From Bradyrhizobium nivariense (lineage in GTDB: Bacteria > Pseudomonadota > Alphaproteobacteria > Rhizobiales > Xanthobacteraceae): 64,000 bases of DNA. The stretch covers positions 62,001 to 126,000 of the forward strand of contig NZ_JARVWW010000022.1 in assembly GCF_029846715.1 (NCBI RefSeq). Direction: 5' to 3'. Of this stretch, positions 26,269 through 33,844 are shown one piece after another. Under the pieces are notes generated by a model, which was not told the origin of the DNA, searched no databases, and saw only the letters and a list, made by a program, of their open reading frames with translations. Every line of letters begins with the position of its first letter. The stretch's first letter is position 1. Made by a program: the position numbers and the translations under genes.

Positions 26269-27609
26269 TCACCGATCTGTTCCAAGCAGCGGGCGCGTGC
26301 TCAACTTCGGGTCACGGCTGACTTTTTGGCCCGGCGGAAGGCCAGCAAAATCCATGGCCGGGAGACCCATCGCCTCGACGAATTGCTGCCGAACGTCCTC
26401 CGGCTGACCAGCCTGGAAGATGTATGAAGTTGACATCAGACGTTTGCGAGGATCTGCGAGGATCTCGGCCGTGGAATAGCCGTTGATCAGGGCGTCTCGC
26501 TCCATGACGGGAAGCTCTATGCACTGATTTTGAGCGGGATCTCGAATGATGCCCTTTGCTTCGCCGCCTGCGGCAATCCGGTCCATTTCTTCAAAAAAGC
26601 GGCGCCGGATCATGACGATGCCCTTGTCGCTGGTTCCCAGATGCTCCTGAGTTCGGTCGGCTATCGTGCCCTGCCCGACCCAGGCCAGGAAGTCCTGATT
26701 CATGACATGGTCCGTGATCCAGCGCCCGTTCTCGTCGTAGATCGGTCCTCGCCAGGTAGGGATCGTTTTCTGGACGTATGGCTCTTGCTCGCGCGGCACG
26801 CGCGTGTACTTCCACGTGATACTCAACGTGTTGGCATCATCGATTGGAACCCGCCATTCGAAGTGCTCGCCAAGGAAGAAGCCGTTGGGCCAAAGACAAA
26901 CGCGCCCTACTTTCCATTGGGGATGAGTTTCGTCGCTGTCTTCCTTGATCCTCTTGTAAACGAACCCGTACTCGAATTCCTCAAACTCGAGCTTGAGATG
27001 GGCCGCTGCGTAGGGAGCCTCTATGCCGCGAAGCCGCTGGCCCCAATTCTCGTGCATCCATTCGAAATGCACAGGATCGATTGAATTCTCCTGACACTGA
27101 AACCAGTTGCACGGAATTTCGGATATGACGATCTGGGAGAAGCCATTTTTCCAGGAAAAGGGCTCCCAGTTCGGCAGGAGCGGGACGGGTTGGGGTCCCA
27201 TATACGCCCAGACCAGTCCACCAAGTATCTGCACGGGATACGCCTTGATGCGAATTTTTTCCCGCATCCGAAATTGCGGGTTCGCGAGGTCTTCGAATGG
27301 CTGAGAAACGCATGCGCCCGACTGGTCGAATTGCCATCCGTGATAGCTGCAGCGCAGACCGCAGTCTTCGGTCATACCGAACGCCATGTCCGCCCGGCGA
27401 TGAGGGCAATGCCTGTCGATCAGACCAAACGTGCCGCTCCTGTCCTTGTAAAGGACCAGGTCCTCCCCCAACAATCGAACCGGCTTGCTCTCGATCGTGT
27501 CGAATTCGGAGACGCCCGCGACGGGCATCCAGTATCGGCGAAGGAGCTCGCCCATCGACGTGCCGGGCCCCACCTCAGTCAGCTGCCGGTTCTTTTCTGC
27601 GCTCAGCAT
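26269..27609 (-). CDS. Rieske [2Fe-2S] non-heme iron aromatic oxygenase, alpha subunit
   Basis: A 446-residue phthalate-dioxygenase/O-demethylase-type oxygenase. The Rieske cluster ligands are in HCPHRRADMAFG and LRCSYHGWQFD (CxH-16-CxxH). The mononuclear iron site is intact: NWFQCQENSIDPVHFEWMH gives D-xx-H-xxxx-H. The C-terminal catalytic domain is of normal size. ATG 27609 has AAGGA at good spacing. It needs an external reductase; the only ferredoxin-type reductase nearby is at 31305-32246. It lies between the LigB-type and NmrA-like genes in one run, so it probably prepares or modifies the ring-cleavage substrate by hydroxylation or demethylation. Confidence 0.88.
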   Translation of the reverse strand: MLSAEKNRQLTEVGPGTSMGELLRRYWMPVAGVSEFDTIESKPVRLLGEDLVLYKDRSGTFGLIDRHCPHRRADMAFGMTEDCGLRCSYHGWQFDQSGACVSQPFEDLANPQFRMREKIRIKAYPVQILGGLVWAYMGPQPVPLLPNWEPFSWKNGFSQIVISEIPCNWFQCQENSIDPVHFEWMHENWGQRLRGIEAPYAAAHLKLEFEEFEYGFVYKRIKEDSDETHPQWKVGRVCLWPNGFFLGEHFEWRVPIDDANTLSITWKYTRVPREQEPYVQKTIPTWRGPIYDENGRWITDHVMNQDFLAWVGQGTIADRTQEHLGTSDKGIVMIRRRFFEEMDRIAAGGEAKGIIRDPAQNQCIELPVMERDALINGYSTAEILADPRKRLMSTSYIFQAGQPEDVRQQFVEAMGLPAMDFAGLPPGQKVSRDPKLSTRPLLGTDR

Positions 27610-27719
27610 TCTTAGATCCTTGCGGTCACTCAACAGCCTCCTCTGCCCCCTCGTCCAGGGCCCGAGTAGATCACCCATTCGCGTCTCGACGAGTACGATT
27701 GTTCAGCGCGCAACGAACT

Positions 27720-28712
27720 TCAGGACCAACTCGCGAAAGCTATACCGGTGCCTGTTCCTCCGGGAGTCCGATATCCTGGATAGTATTCGGACCAATCATT
27801 GGTGAGGGCCTCCGATATCCCCGCGACCATGAGCCAGTTCAATATCTCGGAGGAGCCAGAATTAAGTTCGCCCCTCGTCAGCGAGATCAGCGACTCCCGG
27901 TCCTTGCTCTTGAGCGCAGCGAGGATCCTTCGGTCGAGCTTTTCATCCACCACAAAATGGCTCAATCCGCCGCTGGCGATCACGGCGACCCTTAGATCCG
28001 TGTTGGAGGCCTCGATGACCCCGGCGATCTTCCGACCGACATCGTAGGCGCGGCGTGCGGTAGGAGCATTCGGCGGAAAGTAAGTATTGAGGAGCACCGG
28101 GACCACGGGAATCGATCGACCCTTGAACAGGCGCTCGATAATGAACCCATAGGCGTGGCCGAAGCCGGCTTTAAGCGGGTCGTCGACCTTGGCTGCCGCC
28201 CCGATATCGACGTCGCTCTCGACCAATCCGTGAATAACTTCGAGCGCAAACTTCGGATGCCCGGGAAACGAATGGACTGCGTCCATCGCGTATCCCTTCA
28301 TGACGGGAGTGACCCAACCCGGCGTTTGCGGCGTGATGTGACGTTCGTGAGTTAGAATCTCCTCACCGTAGAAGATCGAGATCGCCGGCATGTTCGACAA
28401 TGAGAAAAGTTCCGCCTGATCGTCTCCGACGATGATCACCACATCTGGCGCCGCTGTCTCGAGCCGATCCGCCATACGGTCGAGAGCCTTTTGTGATGCA
28501 GCCTCGATCTCCAGAAACTTCTTCTCGTTTGCCACAGCCGCGTACGGAGCCCCATTCTCCTGCACGAGTTGGTCATAGGACACGAACCTGCCGTCCGAAA
28601 GGTTCAGTGCATTGTTCCTCAGATCTTCGGCGGCTCGTTCGGCCCATCGCTTACCCTCGAGTGTAAGCATCGGAGTGTGCGACGCAGCAAGGCTGAGCAC
28701 GATCTTGGCCAT
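27720..28712 (-). CDS. LigB-type class III extradiol ring-cleavage dioxygenase
   Basis: A 330-residue protein of the LigB superfamily. His12 in SLAASHTPML is placed exactly like the first iron ligand of LigB. VVIIVGDDQAELF, PAISIFYGEE and VAVIASGGLSHFVVDE (the distal catalytic-base His) are also conserved. The single-chain form with an early DGRFVSYDQL segment is closer to the gallate and 3-O-methylgallate dioxygenases (DesZ/DesB side) than to protocatechuate 4,5-dioxygenase, which needs a separate LigA. GGGAGG precedes ATG 28712. It heads a run with Rieske, NmrA-like and thiolase genes and is divergent from a LigJ-like hydratase gene. Confidence 0.85.
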   Translation of the reverse strand: MAKIVLSLAASHTPMLTLEGKRWAERAAEDLRNNALNLSDGRFVSYDQLVQENGAPYAAVANEKKFLEIEAASQKALDRMADRLETAAPDVVIIVGDDQAELFSLSNMPAISIFYGEEILTHERHITPQTPGWVTPVMKGYAMDAVHSFPGHPKFALEVIHGLVESDVDIGAAAKVDDPLKAGFGHAYGFIIERLFKGRSIPVVPVLLNTYFPPNAPTARRAYDVGRKIAGVIEASNTDLRVAVIASGGLSHFVVDEKLDRRILAALKSKDRESLISLTRGELNSGSSEILNWLMVAGISEALTNDWSEYYPGYRTPGGTGTGIAFASWS

Positions 28713-28732
28713 ACCGGCCCTCCCTAAGTTAT

Positions 28733-28751
28733 CTTGTCCATCTGGACTATA
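28733..28751 (-). promoter_or_regulatory. GTCC-N3-TGG motif, site A (upstream of the dioxygenase gene)
   Basis: Minus strand reads TATAGTCCAGATGGACAA, containing the perfect palindrome GTCCA-GA-TGGAC (28736-28747). It lies about 25 bp before the LigB-type start. One of four related sites in the cluster. Confidence 0.45.
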
Positions 28752-28779
28752 TTTGCATGATCAGTTGGTGGATGCAAAT
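28751..28779. promoter_or_regulatory. ATTTGCAT/ATGCAAAT inverted repeat in the divergent promoter region
   Basis: ATTTGCAT (28751-28758) and ATGCAAAT (28772-28779) are perfect inverted copies separated by 13 bp, in the middle of the 220-bp interval between the dioxygenase and amidohydrolase genes. It probably binds a dimeric regulator. Confidence 0.5.
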
Positions 28780-28807
28780 TGAAAAACCAATTGCTCTTCG
28801 GATTTCT

Positions 28808-28830
28808 ATCTATACCATATGGACTGTTTA
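28808..28830 (-). promoter_or_regulatory. GTCC-N3-TGG motif, site B
   Basis: Minus strand reads CAGTCCATATGGTATAGATA, with a CCATATGG palindrome at its core. The TGGTATAGAT part also looks like an extended -10 element facing the dioxygenase gene. It lies about 110 bp before the amidohydrolase start on the other side. Confidence 0.45.
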
Positions 28831-28932
28831 ATTTGGACGCGTGACGGCGATCCGTCCGCAGCACCCGAACGATACCGAAGCGCGGCAGCTTTCGCGTTTG
28901 AAAAATGAAAGAACCTAGAGGAGACGACCCAC

Positions 28933-29937
28933 GTGATCATCGACGCCCACGCACATCTCGTCGCGCCGCCGAGCTTTTATGCTCATCGAGGAAACCTCTT
29001 CGTTGCACGAGGCCAATACGGAAAATATGCCGCAAAGATTGCCGATGCTGATCTGGAAAAATCAGCCGCCCAGAACGTCTCTGTCATGGACGGCGTCGGC
29101 ACAGATCTACAGGTTCTGTCGCCGCGTCCTTTCATGCTTGTTCACGGCGAAACTCGATGGGAAGACATCGTCACCTGGATCGAAGACAACAACAATCTCA
29201 TCGCGCGTACAGTTAAGATGCACCCCAAGCGATTTCGCGGAGTTGGAGGGTTGCCGCAGGCCACGGGCGCGCCGGTCGAGACAATGTTCGACGAAATCAA
29301 GCGCTGCATGAATGACCTTGGCTTCCTCGGCGTACTGTTAAATCCAGATCCGTCCGAAGGCGCCGGAAAGACCCCTCCCCTTGGCGACTCCTACTGGTAT
29401 CCGCTGTACGATTTTCTCTGCAAGCATGACATTCCCGCGCACATCCACAGTTGCGCCTGTTGTGGACGGGAGACCTACGACGAGCACTTCATTACGGAAG
29501 AAAGTCTTGCGATCACGTCCATCGCGCGATCCGACGTCTTCACGCGTTTTCCAACTCTGAAGCTGCTGGTCAGCCATGGCGGCGGCTCGATTCCGTACCA
29601 AGTCGGACGCTGGAGATCGAATCGTCAGATGTTCGCGGCGGCGGCGGCCGACGGCAAGAAGACCGAAACATTCGATCAGACGCTGAAACGATTCTGGTTC
29701 GATACCGTCCTGCATCACAAGAAATCTCTCGAGCTTCTGTTTGAAGTCGTCGGGGCGGATCGCTGCGTGTTCGGAACCGAAAGGCCCGGCAGCGGCGGGG
29801 GCATCGATCCGGTCAGCGGACGCCCCTATGACGATCTGAAGCCTGTCATCGAGTCAATCACGGAAATCAGCGACGACGACAAGAAGGGCATCTTCGAAAA
29901 CAACGTCCGCAGGCTGTTTGCCCGGCTAGACGTATAA
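28933..29937 (+). CDS. LigJ-like amidohydrolase (4-oxalomesaconate hydratase family)
   Basis: A 334-residue metal-dependent TIM barrel of amidohydrolase family 2. The first metal pair is in IIDAHAHL, later ligands in IPAHIHSC and LLVSHGGGSIPYQVGRW, and an acidic residue in FGTERPGSGGG. LNPDPSEGAGKTPPLGD with SYWYPLYDFL is the signature that separates LigJ-type hydratases from ACMSD decarboxylases. LigJ hydrates 4-oxalomesaconate, the product of gallate cleavage. The start is GTG 28933 with AGAGGAG upstream. It is followed by RidA, 22 bp on. A paralogue lies at 41992-42984. A decarboxylase role cannot be excluded. Confidence 0.82.
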   Translation: MIIDAHAHLVAPPSFYAHRGNLFVARGQYGKYAAKIADADLEKSAAQNVSVMDGVGTDLQVLSPRPFMLVHGETRWEDIVTWIEDNNNLIARTVKMHPKRFRGVGGLPQATGAPVETMFDEIKRCMNDLGFLGVLLNPDPSEGAGKTPPLGDSYWYPLYDFLCKHDIPAHIHSCACCGRETYDEHFITEESLAITSIARSDVFTRFPTLKLLVSHGGGSIPYQVGRWRSNRQMFAAAAADGKKTETFDQTLKRFWFDTVLHHKKSLELLFEVVGADRCVFGTERPGSGGGIDPVSGRPYDDLKPVIESITEISDDDKKGIFENNVRRLFARLDV

Positions 29938-29959
29938 CCAGTGAAGGAAAGGACCGCAA

Positions 29960-30349
29960 ATGCGATCACGCCGAAGCATTGAAGTCGAAGGGTTCAGCCA
30001 TGGCGCCCAACCCATTCCCGCCGCGTCTCGCGTCGGCAATATCGTGATGACTGGGGGTGTCTACGGCCTTGATCCGAAGACAGGCAAGATACCGGACGAT
30101 CTCGACAAACAAGCGGAGTTGATGTTCTTCAATCTGGCCCGCATCATGGAAGCGGCCGGAACGTCAATCGATCGGATCGTCAAGATTACTGTGTTTGTGA
30201 AAACCCCGGAGGGCCGCCAAGCGGTCAACAAGCACTGGCAAATCGCGTTTCCTGATCCTGCCGCGCGCCCGGCGCGTCAAACGATCCACAATGAACATTT
30301 GGCTGCCAACATGTTGGTGCAGTGCGAAGCGACTGCTGTCGTGGAATAG
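29960..30349 (+). CDS. RidA/YjgF-family deaminase-like protein
   Basis: A 129-residue trimeric RidA-fold protein. The motifs IVMTGGVYGLDPKTGKIP, MEAAGTSIDRIVKITVFVK and PARQTIHNEHLAANMLVQ, with the closing CEATAVV, are present. The Arg and Glu of the RidA active site (PARQT, CEA) are kept. RidA proteins hydrolyse enamines/imines, and some members are 2-aminomuconate deaminases in aminoaromatic meta-cleavage pathways. Its place directly after the LigJ-like hydrolase and opposite the LigB-type enzyme leaves open either a housekeeping role or a pathway-specific deaminase. Confidence 0.85.
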   Translation: MRSRRSIEVEGFSHGAQPIPAASRVGNIVMTGGVYGLDPKTGKIPDDLDKQAELMFFNLARIMEAAGTSIDRIVKITVFVKTPEGRQAVNKHWQIAFPDPAARPARQTIHNEHLAANMLVQCEATAVVE

Positions 30350-30396
30350 CCGTCACATGACGGTGAGCCGCTTCAGCTTCGCGCCTGTCGGGGCGT

Positions 30397-30432
30397 CGAG
30401 GGGCCTGCACAGATGACTGAGCAGGCCCCTCG
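30397..30432. terminator. Bidirectional stem-loop between RidA and the PNPOx-like gene
   Basis: CGAGGGGCCTGC (30397-30408) and GCAGGCCCCTCG (30421-30432) form a perfect 12-bp stem with a 12-base loop, between two convergent genes. There is no strong T-run on either side, so efficiency is uncertain. Confidence 0.6.
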
Positions 30433-30437
30433 ATCGA

Positions 30438-31235
30438 TCAGGACCCTCTTTCGACGAGCACCGGTCCGAGAGGATGAGTCCCGGTGATTCTTTCGACCGG
30501 GAAGACAATCGCCGCCCCGTTCATCGCCGGATCGTGCGTCTGCTCCACCTCCGGGACGAGCTCATAGATGCGCTGACGCGCTGCCGGATCATCCTCAATC
30601 CGGGCAGTCGCTTCGACGACAAGCGTCGTGCGCGTGGTGCTGTCTCGATAGAGAAGGCTGACAGGACCCGCGGCCCGGGCAATTCGCGCCAATCCGCCGT
30701 TCGGATCTCGAATCCAGGCGCAAAGCTCCATGTCGCCGAGCACTTGAACGCTTCCGCGCAAGGATAGGGACGGCTTGCCCTGGTCGGTCACGTAGGCGAC
30801 AGCGACGGGGCGACTGTCGGCGAGAGCAGAGTTGAGTATCGAGCGGATATAGGGAGGGATCCGGCTCTGGCGCTCCGGCTGCGCCGGAAACGAGAAGCTT
30901 TCCTCCACACCACTGACGAGGTTTCGATCGTCGTACTCAAATTGGAGTTTGTACTCCCGAGGCGCAGCGCCGAGGGCCCTGAAATCCGCGGCAATCCTGA
31001 CCTGGTCTCCTGCTCGCTCGGCCGGCGACCAGATGCCCTTTGCCAGAACCGGCGAGAACGGCGAAATCGTGGTCAGCTCGGCGACGACAGCCTCTCTGCC
31101 GATCACGTCACGCCCGCGGCGCCGAAACACCACCTGCGGTGAAAGATGCCTTGCCGCGGTGCGTGCAGCCGAAGCTTCGCCGCAGCGCAAGGATCGCGCA
31201 AACAAGTCTGCCGCAAAGAGACGTTCACCTGTCAT
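30438..31235 (-). CDS. NTF2-like / PNPOx-like flavin-binding two-domain protein
   Basis: A 265-residue protein. The N-terminal third looks like an NTF2/SnoaL-type cone (AADLFARSLRCGEASAARTA, then DVIGREAVVAELTTI). The C-terminal half is a pyridoxamine-phosphate-oxidase-like split barrel (SILNSALADSRPVAVAYVTD, then GKPSLSLRGSVQVLGD and CAWIRDPNGGLARIARAAGP). Such barrels bind FMN or F420 and act on small substrates. I start at ATG 31235, after GGGAG, because the upstream start at 31259 is TTG. It follows the oxygenase reductase gene on the same strand, which suggests an accessory redox role. Function unknown. Confidence 0.65.
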   Translation of the reverse strand: MTGERLFAADLFARSLRCGEASAARTAARHLSPQVVFRRRGRDVIGREAVVAELTTISPFSPVLAKGIWSPAERAGDQVRIAADFRALGAAPREYKLQFEYDDRNLVSGVEESFSFPAQPERQSRIPPYIRSILNSALADSRPVAVAYVTDQGKPSLSLRGSVQVLGDMELCAWIRDPNGGLARIARAAGPVSLLYRDSTTRTTLVVEATARIEDDPAARQRIYELVPEVEQTHDPAMNGAAIVFPVERITGTHPLGPVLVERGS

Positions 31236-31304
31236 CGTCAGCTCCCAATCCTCTTTCAACGAAAGCCCGGTGCACGGGCGGCGAAATCGCTTCTGATTGA
31301 ACGA

Positions 31305-32246
31305 TCAGATGTCGAGCACGAGCTTCTCGGTCTTGCTACCGGAGCAGCAGATCATGATCGCCTTGTTACTTGCACGCTCCGCATCGCTGAGCACCGAGTC
31401 CCTGTGGTCCGGAATTCCCTCGAGGACCGCGGTCTGACATTCGCCACAGATCCCGACTTCGCACGACGACGTCGCGGTAACCTCGGCCTCCTGGAGGACC
31501 TGCAGAATCGTTTTTCCTGCGGGCACGTCCAAAGTGCGACCGCTGCGCGCGAGCTCTATGGTGAAGCCGCCCTGGAGCTGAAGATCCGCTGTCGGCTTGA
31601 AGTCCTCGAGGTGAACTTGGGCGCATGGCAAGTCGGCGGCATGAGCGGCATCTTGAAAGGCCGTCAGCATGGGCTTGGGGCCGCAACAATAGAAGTGCGC
31701 GCCCGGCATGACCTTCATTTGCGCTTCGATATCGAGGAATCCATCGCTCTCATCGTCATACCGAATCGTGACCTGATCTCCATAGGCCTCGAGGTCATCC
31801 CGAAACGCGGCGAGCGGACGGCTTCGACAGCAATAGTAGAGCCGCCAGCTCCTTCCCAACGAAGACAATCGATTGGCCATCGACAGGAGCGGCGTAACGC
31901 CGATCCCGCCGCCTATCAGCACTGACTTGGCGGCACCTTCGTCCAGCGAAAACAGGTTCCTTGGACTGGAGATCAGCAATTCGTCGCCAATGGAGATCTT
32001 CTCATGGAAGTAGCGCGACCCGCCCCGGCTGCTCGGCTCGAGATACACCCCGACAACATACCGGTCGCGGTCCTCTTGTGAGTTCAGCAGCGAATAGCTG
32101 CGCGTTATGCCGGTCGGCAATTGAATGTCGATGTGCGCCCCTGCTGTGAACGCCGGAAGATCGTCACCGGCCGGCCGCAGCTCGATCCGCCGCGTAACCT
32201 CGGTCTCTTGCCGAATTTCGCTGACCCGTACGGGAATGCCCTTCAT
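31305..32246 (-). CDS. Phthalate-dioxygenase-type reductase (FMN / NADH / plant-type 2Fe-2S)
   Basis: A 313-residue one-chain electron-transfer protein. FMN domain: TGITRSYSLLNSQEDRD. NAD domain: SVLIGGGIGVTPLLSMANRL and YCCGPKPMLTAF. The C-terminal plant-type ferredoxin has the cysteines in SSCEVGICGECQTAVLEG plus a final Cys near MICCSG. This is the arrangement of VanB/PobB/OphA1 reductases, which feed NADH electrons to class IA Rieske oxygenases and O-demethylases. It is divergent from the Rieske gene at 32359, its most obvious partner, and could also serve the other two oxygenases. Confidence 0.92.
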   Translation of the reverse strand: MKGIPVRVSEIRQETEVTRRIELRPAGDDLPAFTAGAHIDIQLPTGITRSYSLLNSQEDRDRYVVGVYLEPSSRGGSRYFHEKISIGDELLISSPRNLFSLDEGAAKSVLIGGGIGVTPLLSMANRLSSLGRSWRLYYCCRSRPLAAFRDDLEAYGDQVTIRYDDESDGFLDIEAQMKVMPGAHFYCCGPKPMLTAFQDAAHAADLPCAQVHLEDFKPTADLQLQGGFTIELARSGRTLDVPAGKTILQVLQEAEVTATSSCEVGICGECQTAVLEGIPDHRDSVLSDAERASNKAIMICCSGSKTEKLVLDI

Positions 32247-32358
32247 GGCCTATTCGTCTCCACCCGCTCCCAATCGACTTTTTATTGGCATCGTGCCTTG
32301 GCGGTGATATATACGCGATACAAATACGAAATGAAATTCCATTTTTGGAGGAGGAAAC

Positions 32359-33702
32359 ATGCTATCCAGGGAGAACAACGACCTGATCTGCCGCGTTGGA
32401 CGAGGCACCCCGATGGGTGAATTGATGCGGCAATATTGGATTCCGGCACTGCCATCATCCGAGTTTCCGGCGCCTGACTGTCCGCCCAAGCGCATGATGC
32501 TGCTCGGCGAAAAGATGGTGATGTTCCGCGACAGCGAAGGGCGGATGGGCGCTCTCGAGGAATTCTGCCCGCATCGCGGCGCGAGCCTCTACTTCGGGCG
32601 CAATGAGGAAGGCGGGTTGCGTTGCGCATACCACGGCTGGAAGTTCGATATCACCGGTAAGTGCCTGGATACGCCGACCGAGCAGCCTGAACGACGTGAG
32701 AAATTCTGCGCCAACATCAAGGCGCGCGCTTACCCCTGTCATGAGGTCAATCACATGGTGTGGGTCTATATGGGTTCGCGAAAGGAGCCGCCTCCGTTCC
32801 CCAAGTTCGAGATCAACGCATTGGCGGAAGATCAGGTCTATCCGCCCGTCATCATGATGGAGGAGGCGAACTGGCTCCAAAACCTGGAGGGAGATCTCGA
32901 TTCCGCGCACCTCGATTGGGTCCACCGCCGTCTGCACGAGGATAGCCCGAAGCCCGAGAAGGGTCTGCGCGGCTTTTGGAATCCAACCGGTCGACCGCCC
33001 ATCCTTGATGTGGAGACAACGCCTTATGGCGCTTACTACAGCGCCAAGCGCATTTTGCAGAACGGCGAGGAGTGGCACCGGATCAATCAATTCATCTTTC
33101 CGTTCCATACCATGATCACCTTGGGCGATGGCAGCGTGGGGCTTCGTTCGCACGTGCCGGTGGACGACCACCATTCGATGCTTATTCATCACCAGGGCTT
33201 CCCAAAAGGACCGATGCCAAACGAGACGAAGGCCTGGCTTGCCAACATGTTTGAAGAGGTTGGCGGATACATCGATCGCACGAACGATCCTCGCACCTAC
33301 TTCATGACGAAGCTCAACAAGGCCAACGACTATGGCCGCGACCTCAAGGTGCAGCAGGACCTGATGTTCGTCGGCATTCCGTTCGCGGGAAATCTTCAGG
33401 ACCGCGCCATGACCGAATTGATGACCAACGATCAGGACGAACCGATCTACGACCGCACAAAGGAGCACCTCAGCATATCTGACGCGATGATCGTGACCGT
33501 GCGCCGCCAACTCATCAATGCGGCAACAAAGCTCCGCGACGAAGGACGGGCCCCCGATAATGTCGATCGCGTCGAGCTGGATATGGTTCGGTCAGGTTCG
33601 ATACGGACTCCGGCAGGCGCCGACTGGAAGAACCTTAGCGAAAGCGCGCGCAGGATCCGGCCGGGAGAGCTCTCCGCCAATGATGTTGGTCTGATCATCT
33701 AG
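32359..33702 (+). CDS. Rieske aromatic oxygenase alpha subunit (phthalate 4,5-dioxygenase / O-demethylase type)
   Basis: A 447-residue oxygenase. Rieske ligands are Cys70, His72, Cys89 and His92 in EEFCPHRGASLYFG and LRCAYHGW. The mononuclear iron site is complete: EGDLDSAHLDWVH gives Asp181, His184 and His189. GGAGGAGGAAAC precedes ATG 32359. It is divergent from a matching reductase. A close paralogue of identical length lies at 46627-47970; the first 200 residues differ at few positions, while the central catalytic region differs more. The class carries out ring dihydroxylation or oxidative O-demethylation; the substrate is unknown. Confidence 0.92.
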   Translation: MLSRENNDLICRVGRGTPMGELMRQYWIPALPSSEFPAPDCPPKRMMLLGEKMVMFRDSEGRMGALEEFCPHRGASLYFGRNEEGGLRCAYHGWKFDITGKCLDTPTEQPERREKFCANIKARAYPCHEVNHMVWVYMGSRKEPPPFPKFEINALAEDQVYPPVIMMEEANWLQNLEGDLDSAHLDWVHRRLHEDSPKPEKGLRGFWNPTGRPPILDVETTPYGAYYSAKRILQNGEEWHRINQFIFPFHTMITLGDGSVGLRSHVPVDDHHSMLIHHQGFPKGPMPNETKAWLANMFEEVGGYIDRTNDPRTYFMTKLNKANDYGRDLKVQQDLMFVGIPFAGNLQDRAMTELMTNDQDEPIYDRTKEHLSISDAMIVTVRRQLINAATKLRDEGRAPDNVDRVELDMVRSGSIRTPAGADWKNLSESARRIRPGELSANDVGLII

Positions 33703-33724
33703 ACTATCGCCCTCGCTCAATTGG

Positions 33725-33754
33725 AAGTCTGTCCCGCCACGCCGGGACAGACTT
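33725..33754. terminator. Bidirectional terminator between Rieske and P450 genes
   Basis: AAGTCTGTCCCG (33725-33736) pairs perfectly with CGGGACAGACTT (33743-33754) around a 6-base loop. It sits in the 142-bp gap between convergent genes and probably ends both transcripts. Confidence 0.75.
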
Positions 33755-33844
33755 GCTCTCTTCGATCGGGACTTCTATCGAACTTCTTCTTAACTGCACG
33801 CGCGGAGTTGCTTCTTAGCGACGGCCGCTGGCTTCAGCCGTACG

